13,119 nucleotides of DNA from JAWPNA01 sp045402695 (lineage in GTDB: Bacteria; Acidobacteriota; Polarisedimenticolia; JACPZX01; DASXTC01), in assembly GCA_045402695.1 (NCBI GenBank), contig JAWPNA010000163.1, positions 1 through 13,119 on the forward strand, read 5' to 3'. Numbering within the stretch: the stretch's first letter is position 1; every line of letters starts with the position of its first letter. Positions 1-5,825 of the stretch are shown one piece after another. The notes beneath the pieces are model-generated. The model was not told the origin of the DNA. It saw only the letters and a list, made by a program, of their open reading frames with translations, and did not search any database. The position numbers and the translations under genes were made by a program.

Positions 1-41
1 CATGGGTGCGCCGCTCGCGGCTGAGCGGCAGGTCGTTAGGC
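1..41 (+). other. right end of an attC site (partial, cut by window start)
   Basis: GTTAGGC at 35-41 is a full match to the GTTRRRY right core of integron attC sites. Just before it, GCCGCT (10-15) and AGCGGC (24-29) form a 6-bp hairpin with an 8-base loop, which could be the terminal part of the attC fold. The left arm and left core would lie before the window, so the site cannot be checked fully. It would mark the junction at which the first cassette begins. Bases 42-76, between the core and the first gene, hold nothing else I recognise. Confidence 0.5.
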
Positions 42-76
42 TTCACGGAGGACCGGCGGCGTGACTTGGAACGCTG

Positions 77-784
77 ATGGCTGACACTGACTCAAGAGCA
101 AGCCTAGAGAATAAGCGGCGCTTCATTGAGGCGTACTTCGGGGAGATATCCGCGCGTGCAGCTTTTCTTGACGAGCTCCGCGCGCGGGGTCATTTCAGGG
201 AAGCGCTCCTTCTGTGCTGCTGCTACATCGACGGTCTCGCCTCTGGGCTGTATGGCCCAGCCCGGGGGCCACACGAGAACTTTGTTCGGGTGATTCGGGA
301 ATTAGGGGGCAATGATGTCCTGAATCGGGTGCACCCTGTCAAACTCCGCACGTGGCTAAACTCCCGTGCCCCGGATCAACTCAAGCGTCTGAGGCCACCG
401 TTGGGGGACCTCCTCGATGTGCGCGAACTGTTTACAGTCGACGAGTTCTGCGCACGCGCTGCTTCCAGACTAACCGAGCCACAGGTCTCGCTGCTGCGGC
501 CAGAGTTGTGGCGCGGAACTCTCGCTTCCTTGGCCTATGAGCAGCTCAGGTGCGCACTCGTCCACCACCTGACCGCGCCAGATGCCATAGCCTTCTCCAC
601 GACCACGTCAGATGGAGCAGCGGCGCCAGAAGTTGGTTTTGAGCAACTGCGTCCAGTCTTGGACCATGTGCTAGACGCTATCGCTCGAGTCTCTGTCGAA
701 ACGGCCAAGTGGTTTGGTCATGACTACAAGTACCGAGATCGTGAGTATCAACAGCGTGAACCCGCCGGGAGGCGGCGGGTCTGA
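77..784 (+). CDS. HEPN-like protein of an integron cassette
   Basis: A 235-residue, probably cytoplasmic, mostly helical protein with no signal peptide or membrane segment. Residues 155-164 contain R158-CALV-H163, the Rx4-6H motif that forms the active site of many HEPN ribonucleases. Upstream, residues 43-60 (three cysteines followed by YIDGLAS) resemble the helix preceding the catalytic helix in abortive-infection and toxin-type HEPN proteins. The fold and RNase activity are inferred from this motif only, and I do not know a named family for it. The ATG at 77 has only a weak purine stretch (GGA, 68-70). The gene is alone in its cassette, with no small antitoxin-like partner on either side. 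Its last dozen codons, from residue 224 (basic, ending GRRRV), lie inside the attC site at 746-838, so the C-terminus is partly dictated by the recombination site. Confidence 0.7.
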   Translation: MADTDSRASLENKRRFIEAYFGEISARAAFLDELRARGHFREALLLCCCYIDGLASGLYGPARGPHENFVRVIRELGGNDVLNRVHPVKLRTWLNSRAPDQLKRLRPPLGDLLDVRELFTVDEFCARAASRLTEPQVSLLRPELWRGTLASLAYEQLRCALVHHLTAPDAIAFSTTTSDGAAAPEVGFEQLRPVLDHVLDAIARVSVETAKWFGHDYKYRDREYQQREPAGRRRV

Positions 785-838
785 TTGCTCAGACCGCGTC
801 AGGTGTTCGCCTGTCGCGGGTTGCGCTGGGCGTTATGC
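746..838 (+). other. attC recombination site 1 (degenerate left core)
   Basis: Right core GTTATGC (832-838) is preceded by GGGC (828-831), a very common attC ending. The outer stem pairs AGCG (753-756) with CGCT (824-827), T757 with G823 as a wobble, and AACCCGC (759-765) with GCGGGTT (816-822). G758 is left bulged, in the place where attC sites carry an extrahelical base. The left core would be TATCAAC (746-752). It keeps YYAAC but not the full RYYYAAC consensus, and it does not match the GCCTAAC expected from the start of its own cassette. The 50-base interior (766-815) would be the variable terminal structure. The stop codon of the HEPN-like gene (782-784) lies inside it. Confidence 0.6.
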
Positions 839-876
839 CGCCGAAAAGACCCTGTCGGGAACATCGAGGGTGCCCC

Positions 877-1857
877 ATGAAGCGTCGTTGCATTATGGTC
901 AACCTCACGGTAGCGCTCGTGGTAGCGTCCCCCCCGCACTTGGCAAGCGCGATGCAGGCCGACCCCGACGTGAATCCCAGCCAGAGCCGCATCCCGGTTG
1001 GCAGTACGTCGCTTTATGTCCGGGAGATCGGGCGGGGACAGCGCATCATCGTCCTCCACGGCGGGCCTGATTTCGACCACAGCTATCTGTTGCCCGACCT
1101 TGATCGATTGAAGGATGCTTTTCGCCTGATCTACTACGACCAGCGGGGACGTGGGAGATCGATGGAGAACGTCCATCCCGAGGACGTGACGCTCACGTCC
1201 GACGTAGACGATCTCGACAGGGTGAGGCAGCACTTCCAGCTGAACCAAGTCGTGTTGCTCGGACACTCCTGGGGCGCGGTGCTGGCCCTGGAATACGCTC
1301 TACGCCACCCGACACGCGTGTCGCATCTGATCCTGATGAATCCCGCGCCGGCCTCGGCCAGCGACGTCGCGGTATTTCGCAGCGCGTACCTGGAGAGACT
1401 CGGCGCTGACATGGATCGACAGCGAGCAATTGTGGCAAGTGCCGCCTATCAAGCAGGCGATCCTGAGGCAGTTACTGCCCGCTATCGAATCCACTTCAAA
1501 CCAGCGCTGAACCGCGCCGAGGACTGCGAGAAGCTGATGTCGAGGATGAAGGCGGCATTCATTCGCCAGGGGCGAGAAGGCATCGTGAAAGCGCGAGCGG
1601 TCGAAGATCAGCTCATGCGCGACACCTGGCAGGTGTCAGGCTACGATCTGATACCCAAGCTGCGTAATTTGCGGATTCCGACGCTGGTCATCACCGGCGA
1701 TCACGACTTCATTCCGGTGGAGGTCGCGGAGCATATCGCGCACGCGCTTCCAGGCGCCGAGTTGGTAACGATCAAGGATTGCGGGCATTTCGCCTTTCTT
1801 GAATGCGCGGGTGAAGTCCGCAACGCGGTCAACGCCTTCTTTGGGCGACCTCGCTGA
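877..1857 (+). CDS. exported alpha/beta hydrolase, prolyl iminopeptidase-like
   Basis: A 326-residue serine hydrolase of the alpha/beta fold, close in motifs to the S33 prolyl aminopeptidase group. Visible motifs are HGGP (61-64, oxyanion loop), DQRGRGRS (88-95), nucleophile elbow GHSWGA (Ser131), a likely acid in GDHDFIP (Asp277) and the catalytic histidine in CGHFAF (His304). The cap region is about 155-255. The N-terminus is a signal peptide: basic MKRR, a hydrophobic run, and a likely cleavage after LASA (residue 25), so the enzyme probably works in the periplasm or outside. I place the start at ATG 877 because GAGGG (866-870) sits 6 bases before it. An in-frame ATG at 835 lies inside the attC right core GTTATGC and would spoil the signal peptide. 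Substrate is unknown: peptides with N-terminal proline, other amides or esters are all possible. It is the only gene of its cassette. Confidence 0.85.
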   Translation: MKRRCIMVNLTVALVVASPPHLASAMQADPDVNPSQSRIPVGSTSLYVREIGRGQRIIVLHGGPDFDHSYLLPDLDRLKDAFRLIYYDQRGRGRSMENVHPEDVTLTSDVDDLDRVRQHFQLNQVVLLGHSWGAVLALEYALRHPTRVSHLILMNPAPASASDVAVFRSAYLERLGADMDRQRAIVASAAYQAGDPEAVTARYRIHFKPALNRAEDCEKLMSRMKAAFIRQGREGIVKARAVEDQLMRDTWQVSGYDLIPKLRNLRIPTLVITGDHDFIPVEVAEHIAHALPGAELVTIKDCGHFAFLECAGEVRNAVNAFFGRPR

Positions 1858-1887
1858 TGAGAACTCCCGAGCGATCACGCCGTCGCG

Positions 1888-1953
1888 GCATAACAAGCCA
1901 ATGAAGCTGGCGATCGCCTGCGGCGCCCTCAGCTTATTGGCAACGCGTTGGGC
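1888..1953 (+). other. attC recombination site 2 (canonical)
   Basis: This 66-bp site has every hallmark of an integron attC. The left core GCATAAC (1888-1894) fits RYYYAAC and the right core GTTGGGC (1947-1953) fits GTTRRRY. Between them, GCCAAT (1897-1902) pairs with ATTGGC (1936-1941) and AAGCTG (1904-1909) pairs with CAGCTT (1930-1935), a perfect 12-bp stem interrupted only by bulged G1903. The spacers are AA on the left and AACGC on the right, and the terminal loop is 20 bases (1910-1929). The left core is the exact reverse complement of GTTATGC at 832-838, which opens this same cassette. In the excised circle the two would form a matched pair. Confidence 0.88.
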
Positions 1954-2018
1954 GGACACCGGTGCGTGGCCGTAATGCTCGTAGTCTTCGGAAGCGTCGA
2001 AGGAGGAGTCTAATCCCA

Positions 2019-2918
2019 ATGGAGCGCCGAAAGACGCTTTGTTGCCTGACGATCATAATCGCCGTCGGTCTGATGCCACCTGCTCCTGCTCGGGTCCTCG
2101 CCGGGCAGGAAAGCCAGATGTTCCGAGTTCCCTCGAGGGACGGAACACTTATAGCGGTTGAGTGCGTCGGGTCGGGCCCGACCCTCGTGATTGCCCACGG
2201 GGGCATAGGCGACCGAACTCGATGGACGCCAATGTTCCCTTTGCTCTCGTCGCGTTTCACCGTTTGCGCGATGGACCGCCGAGGCCACGGCGCGAGCGGT
2301 GACTCGCCCGACTACAGCCTCCAGAAGGAAGCCGAGGACATCGCAGCGGTCGTTGACTCTCGACCGGGCACCGTGTTCCTGCTCGGGCACTCTTATGGAG
2401 GAGTGTGTGCGCTCGAAGCCACGTTTCTCACGAAGAGAATCTCCAAGCTTCTCCTCTACGAACCCCCGCTGCAGGATCGAGTCGACCTCGCCGTCGTCGG
2501 CAGAATCGAAATGATGATCGAGAACGGCAATCGAGAGGATGCGGTCGTTACGTTCTTGCGAGAGGTCGTGATGGTCTCGCCGAGCGCGCTGGATGCCATG
2601 CGATCACAGCCCGCGTGGCGTCGCCTAGTCGATTCGATCGACTCCCATCCTCGTCAGATGCGTGCTCTCGCTGCGTATCGATTCGACGCGAAGCGGATGA
2701 GCGCAGTGAGTGTGCCGACGCTGCTTATCAGGGGTAGCGAAACGGCAATACCGGATGTAACGCGAGCCATGGACGGTTTGATGGTGTCCCTGCCGAACCG
2801 AACCGAGGTCGTTCTCAAGGGTCAGCAACACAATGCAATGGACACCGGTCGCGAGCAGTTGGCCGAGGCAATCACGAGCTTCCTGCTCGGTACCGCGGAC
2901 AGTGCACCGCGCAAGTGA
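2019..2918 (+). CDS. exported alpha/beta hydrolase
   Basis: A 299-residue alpha/beta hydrolase. HGG (60-62) forms the oxyanion loop, DRRGHGAS (86-93) follows, GHSYGG carries nucleophile Ser125, and His271 in GQQHNAMD is the catalytic histidine. The acid is less clear: the strand usually ending GxxD reads RGSETAIP (238-245), so Glu241 or Asp246 may serve, as in other hydrolases with a GSE motif at this place. The N-terminus MERRK plus a hydrophobic stretch, with likely cleavage after residue 28 (VLA), indicates export. The start at ATG 2019 is backed by a strong AGGAGGAG (2001-2008) 10 bases upstream. A longer in-frame ATG at 1962 would add an arginine-rich stretch and lies just after the attC core, so I rejected it. 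Sequence similarity to the preceding hydrolase is limited to the fold motifs, so the two are not a recent duplication. Substrate unknown. Confidence 0.85.
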   Translation: MERRKTLCCLTIIIAVGLMPPAPARVLAGQESQMFRVPSRDGTLIAVECVGSGPTLVIAHGGIGDRTRWTPMFPLLSSRFTVCAMDRRGHGASGDSPDYSLQKEAEDIAAVVDSRPGTVFLLGHSYGGVCALEATFLTKRISKLLLYEPPLQDRVDLAVVGRIEMMIENGNREDAVVTFLREVVMVSPSALDAMRSQPAWRRLVDSIDSHPRQMRALAAYRFDAKRMSAVSVPTLLIRGSETAIPDVTRAMDGLMVSLPNRTEVVLKGQQHNAMDTGREQLAEAITSFLLGTADSAPRK

Positions 2919-3077
2919 CGAACGAGCCGCCCAATGCCTATGAGGCCCCATCCGGTCAAGAGACGGTTTTCAGCCCTTCGCGAGGTGATGGAGCCTGCTC
3001 GCGCATTCGACGGTGAACCTCCGTGTGCGTGACGTGCTCTGGCTTGATTTCGAGGCACGGTGTTCGTGCCGACTCTG
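2919..3077 (+). other. non-coding tail of cassette 3 with a 6-bp hairpin
   Basis: About 160 bases follow the second hydrolase before the next attC. I find no convincing gene here on either strand. GCCCAAT (2929-2935) is one mismatch from the left core GCCCAAC predicted from the start of this cassette (GTTGGGC, 1947-1953), but no matching arm or right core follows it. GGCACG (3054-3059) and CGTGCC (3065-3070) form a 6-bp hairpin with a 5-base loop. There is no T-run after it, so it is not a standard terminator. Confidence 0.35.
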
Positions 3078-3138
3078 CACCAACCGGTTGCAGCGGCCGG
3101 CCGGCTGCGCGGTCCGCGGCTGAACCAGGGCGTTGCCA
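3078..3138 (+). other. attC recombination site 3 (imperfect cores)
   Basis: GGTT (3086-3089) pairs with AACC (3123-3126) and CAGC (3091-3094) pairs with GCTG (3119-3122), leaving G3090 bulged, the same arrangement as in the other two sites. The left core CACCAAC (3078-3084) matches five of seven positions of GCCCAAC, the reverse complement of the core opening its cassette. AGGGC precedes the right core GTTGCCA (3132-3138), which keeps GTT but not RRRY. The interior (3095-3118) is very GC-rich and self-complementary. The site is weaker than attC 2 but has the right layout and length (61 bp). Confidence 0.6.
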
Positions 3139-3141
3139 GCC

Positions 3142-3669
3142 ATGACCAAGCAGACGCGTATGGTCGAGCGATTGATTCTGCCGGTTGGTGACTCCGATCT
3201 CCGAGCGCTGGCTGTTCTTCTGGTAGACGCGGTCGAGTCTGGAGCTGCCGTGAGTTTTCTCGCACCTCTCACGCTCGCGTGCGCTGAAGACTGGTGGCGA
3301 CGGACCATTTCTGCAGCGCATTCCCGTTCAATCTTCCTCGTAGCTCGCGATGTGGAAGGGATCGTCGGTACCGTCCAACTCCACCCGGCTTGGGCACCGA
3401 ACCAGCCGCATCGCGCGGAGATTGCGAAGTTGCTGGTACATCGCCGGAGCCGCCGCACGGGCCTGGGCGCTCAGCTCATGCAAGGCATTGAGGACGCGGC
3501 GCGGCAGGGCGGATTCAGCCTCTTGACGCTCGACGCGAAGCGGGGCGAAGCAGCGGAGCAGCTATATCGGAGTATAGGATGGACTCCCGCGGGGGCGATC
3601 CCACGGTACGCCCTCGATCCGGATGGAACCCAGCACGACGCGGTTATCTTCTACAAGGCACTCAATTAA
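3142..3669 (+). CDS. GNAT-family N-acetyltransferase
   Basis: A 175-residue cytoplasmic acetyltransferase of the GNAT fold, which moves an acetyl group from acetyl-CoA to an amine. Strand beta4 and motif A are clear: AEIAKLLVH (92-100) runs into the acetyl-CoA phosphate loop RRTGLGA (104-110), followed by a helix to about residue 121. Motif B is AEQLYRSIGW (138-147), and the C-terminal strand ends DAVIFYKAL. This pattern (PHRAEIAKLLVH, LYRSIGW, YALDPDGTQHD) matches a widespread group of about 170-180 residues usually annotated only as GNAT, so the substrate cannot be named. GNAT enzymes are common integron cargo. The start at ATG 3142 has only a weak AGGG (3127-3130) upstream. An in-frame TTG at 3133 belongs to the attC core, and ATG 3160 is also possible. 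It is the last cassette gene before the housekeeping region and converges on queG. Confidence 0.85.
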   Translation: MTKQTRMVERLILPVGDSDLRALAVLLVDAVESGAAVSFLAPLTLACAEDWWRRTISAAHSRSIFLVARDVEGIVGTVQLHPAWAPNQPHRAEIAKLLVHRRSRRTGLGAQLMQGIEDAARQGGFSLLTLDAKRGEAAEQLYRSIGWTPAGAIPRYALDPDGTQHDAVIFYKALN

Positions 3670-3782
3670 GCCGATGATTCGCGGGCTGGCTAAGTCGCCG
3701 CTGTGGCCAGCGAGTGGCAAGGCCTTCGGAACTGCTGGCTACCTCAGGGTGAAGCCGACGTCGAGCCGCGCGCGCCGGTTGA
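3670..3782. other. convergent intergenic region, presumed array border
   Basis: These 113 bases separate the last cassette gene from the stop of queG on the other strand. GCTGGC (3685-3690) and GCCAGC (3706-3711) form a 6-bp hairpin with a 15-base loop and no T-run. There is no clear intrinsic terminator for either gene and no attC that I can fold convincingly. The integron border must lie here, or the last cassette has lost its attC. Confidence 0.35.
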
Positions 3783-4844
3783 TCAGCTCGTGATTCCGGA
3801 GCGCTGGCGCGCGGCCGCCCAGCCCGCGTGCTCGCGCACCAGGGGGTCGTCGGTGGGATCTGCCGCCACCTTTTCGAGGGCCCTGAGAGTCTCGCTCCGC
3901 GCCGCCGCGTTGCCGAGCGCCACCGCCGCGTTGCGCCTCAATCCGCGGTAGGTCGCGCGCTTGATGGCCGACCTGCGCAACCGCTTCTGGTACTGCTCGC
4001 GGGACATCACCAGCAGCTCGATCAGCGAAGGAGAGGCGGAGTCGTCGCGGGATGGGGCATTGGTTGCGTGCTGGTTCCACGGGCAGGCATCCTGGCAGTC
4101 GTCGCAGCCGAAGACGCGGGGGCCGATCGGCTCGCGATATTCCTCGGGGATCGCGTCTCTTGACTCGATCGTGTGATACGAGATGCAGCGCCGGCTGTCC
4201 ACCATCCGCGGCTCCACGATGGCCGCCGTCGGGCAGGCCTCGATGCACAGCGTGCACGCTCCGCATTGATCGGTGGCGGGGACGTCGGGTAAAAGCGGCA
4301 GGGTGGTGAGGATCACGCCGAGGAAGAACAGCGACCCCATCTCCTTGTTGAGAACCAGCGCGTTCTTGCCGATCCAGCCGACGCCGGCCCGCGCGGCCCA
4401 CATCCTCTCCAGGATCGGTCCGGTGTCGACGTACGCCATGGCGCGATGACCGGGGGCCGCCTGTTCGATGAACCGCTCGAGTTCGAGCAGACGATCCCCC
4501 ATGATGTCGTGGTAGTCATCCCCCCGCGCGTAGCGGGACACGACACCACGTGAGACGCCGTCCGGCATCGTGGAGGGCGGCGCGTCGCGCCCGGGCCGGG
4601 CGTACGACATCGCCACCACGATGATCGACCGGACGCCGGGGAGGACGAGAGCCGGATCCAATCGCCGTTCGCGCCCCGTCTGCATCCATGACATCCCGCC
4701 GTGCATGCCCGCTGCGAGCCACCGCTCGAAGTGCGCGATCTCCTCGGGCGGGATCGCATCACAGAAGCCGGCGCGCTCGAATCCGAGCGCGAGGGCCCGG
4801 GCGCGGATGGCGCGCGCCACCGAGTGTGAGACATCGCGGCTCAT
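3783..4844 (-). CDS. queG: epoxyqueuosine reductase QueG
   Basis: QueG performs the last step of queuosine synthesis, reducing epoxyqueuosine to queuosine at the wobble position of tRNAs for Asn, Asp, His and Tyr. It is a cytoplasmic cobalamin and iron-sulfur enzyme. This copy is 353 residues, normal for the family. VDTGP (139-143) holds the conserved aspartate thought to act as acid (Asp140), and RAGVGWIGKN (152-161) is a family signature. The ferredoxin-like part has C194, C197, C200 and C204, then C220, then C247, C250 and C254, enough for two [4Fe-4S] clusters. The C-terminal 50 residues (about 300-345) form HEAT-like helices. I chose ATG 4844 because the mature start then resembles known QueG proteins. 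A TTG at 4886 would add 14 residues and shorten the gap to the preceding gene to 8 bases. No other queuosine genes lie nearby. It is probably co-transcribed with the small gene upstream. Confidence 0.93.
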   Translation of the reverse strand: MSRDVSHSVARAIRARALALGFERAGFCDAIPPEEIAHFERWLAAGMHGGMSWMQTGRERRLDPALVLPGVRSIIVVAMSYARPGRDAPPSTMPDGVSRGVVSRYARGDDYHDIMGDRLLELERFIEQAAPGHRAMAYVDTGPILERMWAARAGVGWIGKNALVLNKEMGSLFFLGVILTTLPLLPDVPATDQCGACTLCIEACPTAAIVEPRMVDSRRCISYHTIESRDAIPEEYREPIGPRVFGCDDCQDACPWNQHATNAPSRDDSASPSLIELLVMSREQYQKRLRRSAIKRATYRGLRRNAAVALGNAAARSETLRALEKVAADPTDDPLVREHAGWAAARQRSGITS

Positions 4845-4894
4845 GCTGCCAATGGTGGGCCCGGTGGCGGAGTGTGCGGGGATCAACGGCGGCC

Positions 4895-5128
4895 TCAGAA
4901 GGAGGGCTTCAGGTCCTCGGGGATCTTCAAGCCGTGGAAGTTGATCTCCCGGCGGCGTATCTGATCATCCAGCTTGTCGGAGATGTGGCCGTACTCGTTG
5001 ATGTCGCCGCACTCGTACGCCTGGTAGTGAAACTCGCAGAACCCGAGGAAATAGACCGGGTCCTGGCAGCGGTACACCCCGCCATAGCTGCTGAGGAAGT
5101 TGCAGTGAGTGTGCTTTTCTTCGGACAT
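4895..5128 (-). CDS. small Cys/His-rich protein, function unknown
   Basis: A 77-residue protein I cannot name. It carries C9, C21, C31, H34 and C40 (plus H6 and H8) within its first 40 residues, arranged around aromatic stretches (YRCQDPVYFLGFCEFHY), which suggests a small zinc-binding knuckle. The second half is charged and amphipathic, ending EDLKPSF. There is no signal peptide. Reasons to believe it is real are composition unlike random translation of GC-rich DNA (many Tyr, Phe, Cys and acidic residues, few Arg/Ala/Gly), a snug fit between nth and queG, and the same strand as both. There is no Shine-Dalgarno sequence before ATG 5128. A promoter-like pair at 5135-5163 would place transcription initiation at or very near the ATG. 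A role in RNA or DNA metabolism is only guilt by association. Confidence 0.72.
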   Translation of the reverse strand: MSEEKHTHCNFLSSYGGVYRCQDPVYFLGFCEFHYQAYECGDINEYGHISDKLDDQIRRREINFHGLKIPEDLKPSF

Positions 5129-5134
5129 GAGCGC

Positions 5135-5163
5135 AGACTAGACCCACGCCGCGTTCGCGTCAA
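5135..5163 (-). promoter_or_regulatory. candidate sigma70 promoter for the 77-residue gene and queG
   Basis: On the minus strand TTGACG (5158-5163) and TAGTCT (5135-5140) are separated by 17 bases. The -35 matches five of six consensus bases. The -10 matches only three, but these include the important second A and last T. The -10 ends 6 bases before ATG 5128, so the transcript would start at or next to the start codon, consistent with the missing ribosome binding site. It sits in the 46-bp gap after nth. Confidence 0.4.
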
Positions 5164-5174
5164 TAGTGCGCGCT

Positions 5175-5825
5175 TCAGATTCTCGCGAGCCCCGTGGGGC
5201 AGACCTCCACGAGCGGGCACTGGTGGCAGAAAGGCTTCCTGGCCTTGCAAGTCTTGCGGCCGTGATCGATCAACCTCAGGCCGAAGTGGTTCCACTGCTC
5301 CGGCTGCATCAGCTTGCAGAGGTCCTGCTCGATCTTGTCGGGGTCGCGTCTCTGCGTGAGACCGAGCCGCTGGGTGATCCGGCTCACGTGTGTGTCCACG
5401 ACCATCCCGGGAACGCCGAACCCTTCTGCCAGCACGAGGTTGGCTGTCTTGCGCCCCACGCCCGGCAACGCGAGAAGGTCCTCCATGGCGCGAGGGACCT
5501 CGCCGCCATGCTTCTTCACCAGTGCCTCGCAGAACCCGCGGATCGACTTGGCCTTGTTTCGGTAGAATCCCGTGGATCGGATGTCGGCTTCGAGCTGTCC
5601 CGGCGGGGCCGAAGCGTAATCCTTCGCGGTGCGGTATTTGCGGAACAGGGAGGCGGTGACCTGGTTGACCCTCGCGTCCGTGCACTGCGCCGACAGCACC
5701 GTGGCCACCAGCAGCTCCAGGACGTTGCTGAAGCGCAGCGCGGTGCGCGCCTCGGGGTACTCCCGCGCCAGAATAGAGAGGATCTTCTTGACGCGGGGTT
5801 TCTCCACCAAGACCGCGGCAGTCAT
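5175..5825 (-). CDS. nth: endonuclease III (DNA glycosylase/AP lyase)
   Basis: Nth removes oxidised pyrimidines from DNA and cuts at the resulting abasic site in base excision repair. The protein is 216 residues, the usual size. The helix-hairpin-helix LPGVGRKTA (120-128) contains the catalytic Lys126, and VDTHVSR (143-149) contains the catalytic Asp144. The C-terminal [4Fe-4S] loop has the exact C-x6-C-x2-C-x5-C spacing (C193, C200, C203, C209). The start ATG 5823-5825 overlaps the stop of polX (TGA, 5822-5824) as ATGA, so translation is very likely coupled. A longer open frame reaching back to 5912 would run through polX and lacks family similarity. Coupling to a repair polymerase fits a common repair job. 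Confidence 0.95.
   Translation of the reverse strand: MTAAVLVEKPRVKKILSILAREYPEARTALRFSNVLELLVATVLSAQCTDARVNQVTASLFRKYRTAKDYASAPPGQLEADIRSTGFYRNKAKSIRGFCEALVKKHGGEVPRAMEDLLALPGVGRKTANLVLAEGFGVPGMVVDTHVSRITQRLGLTQRRDPDKIEQDLCKLMQPEQWNHFGLRLIDHGRKTCKARKPFCHQCPLVEVCPTGLARI

Larger units (their letters stand above)
1..3669 (+). mobile_element. integron gene-cassette array (interior or end; no integrase in window)
   Basis: Four plus-strand genes sit one per unit between sites with attC architecture. Unit boundaries, taken as the cut between G and TT of each right core, are about 35/36, 832/833, 1947/1948 and 3132/3133. This gives cassettes of about 797, 1115 and 1185 bp plus a fourth without a clear end. 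Supporting observations are the shared orientation, one gene per unit, unrelated cargo, GTT right cores, and stems with a single bulged G at all three complete sites. The second cassette starts with core GTTATGC and its own attC begins with GCATAAC, the exact reverse complement, as expected of a cassette that circularises. No tyrosine recombinase of the IntI type and no attI are visible, so the integrase is either outside the window or absent. The right border lies somewhere in 3670-3783, before queG. Confidence 0.75.

Noticed and set aside
761..779. CCCGCC/GGCGGG hairpin as a terminator for the first gene.
   Set aside because: It has no T-run, lies before the stop codon, and overlaps the better-supported attC stem; it may be an alternative fold of that site.
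835..876. Longer N-terminus for the first hydrolase from ATG 835.
   Set aside because: The ATG is part of the attC core GTTATGC, lacks a ribosome binding site and would bury the signal peptide.
2822..3458. Overlapping minus-strand open frames across the end of cassette 3 and the GNAT gene.
   Set aside because: They are arginine/serine-rich, show no domain, and are antisense to a clear acetyltransferase.
3739..3783. On the minus strand the 3' frame reads like the end of an outer-membrane protein (RLDVGFTLR then stop).
   Set aside because: Only about 14 residues lie outside queG and the frame upstream is out-of-frame translation of queG, so there is no gene remnant to support it.
3715..3784. 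Possible fourth attC, with TGGCAAG (3715-3721) near the core predicted for cassette 4 and GTT at 3778-3780.
   Set aside because: The sequence between them does not fold into complementary arms at the right distances, and the right part runs into the queG stop codon.
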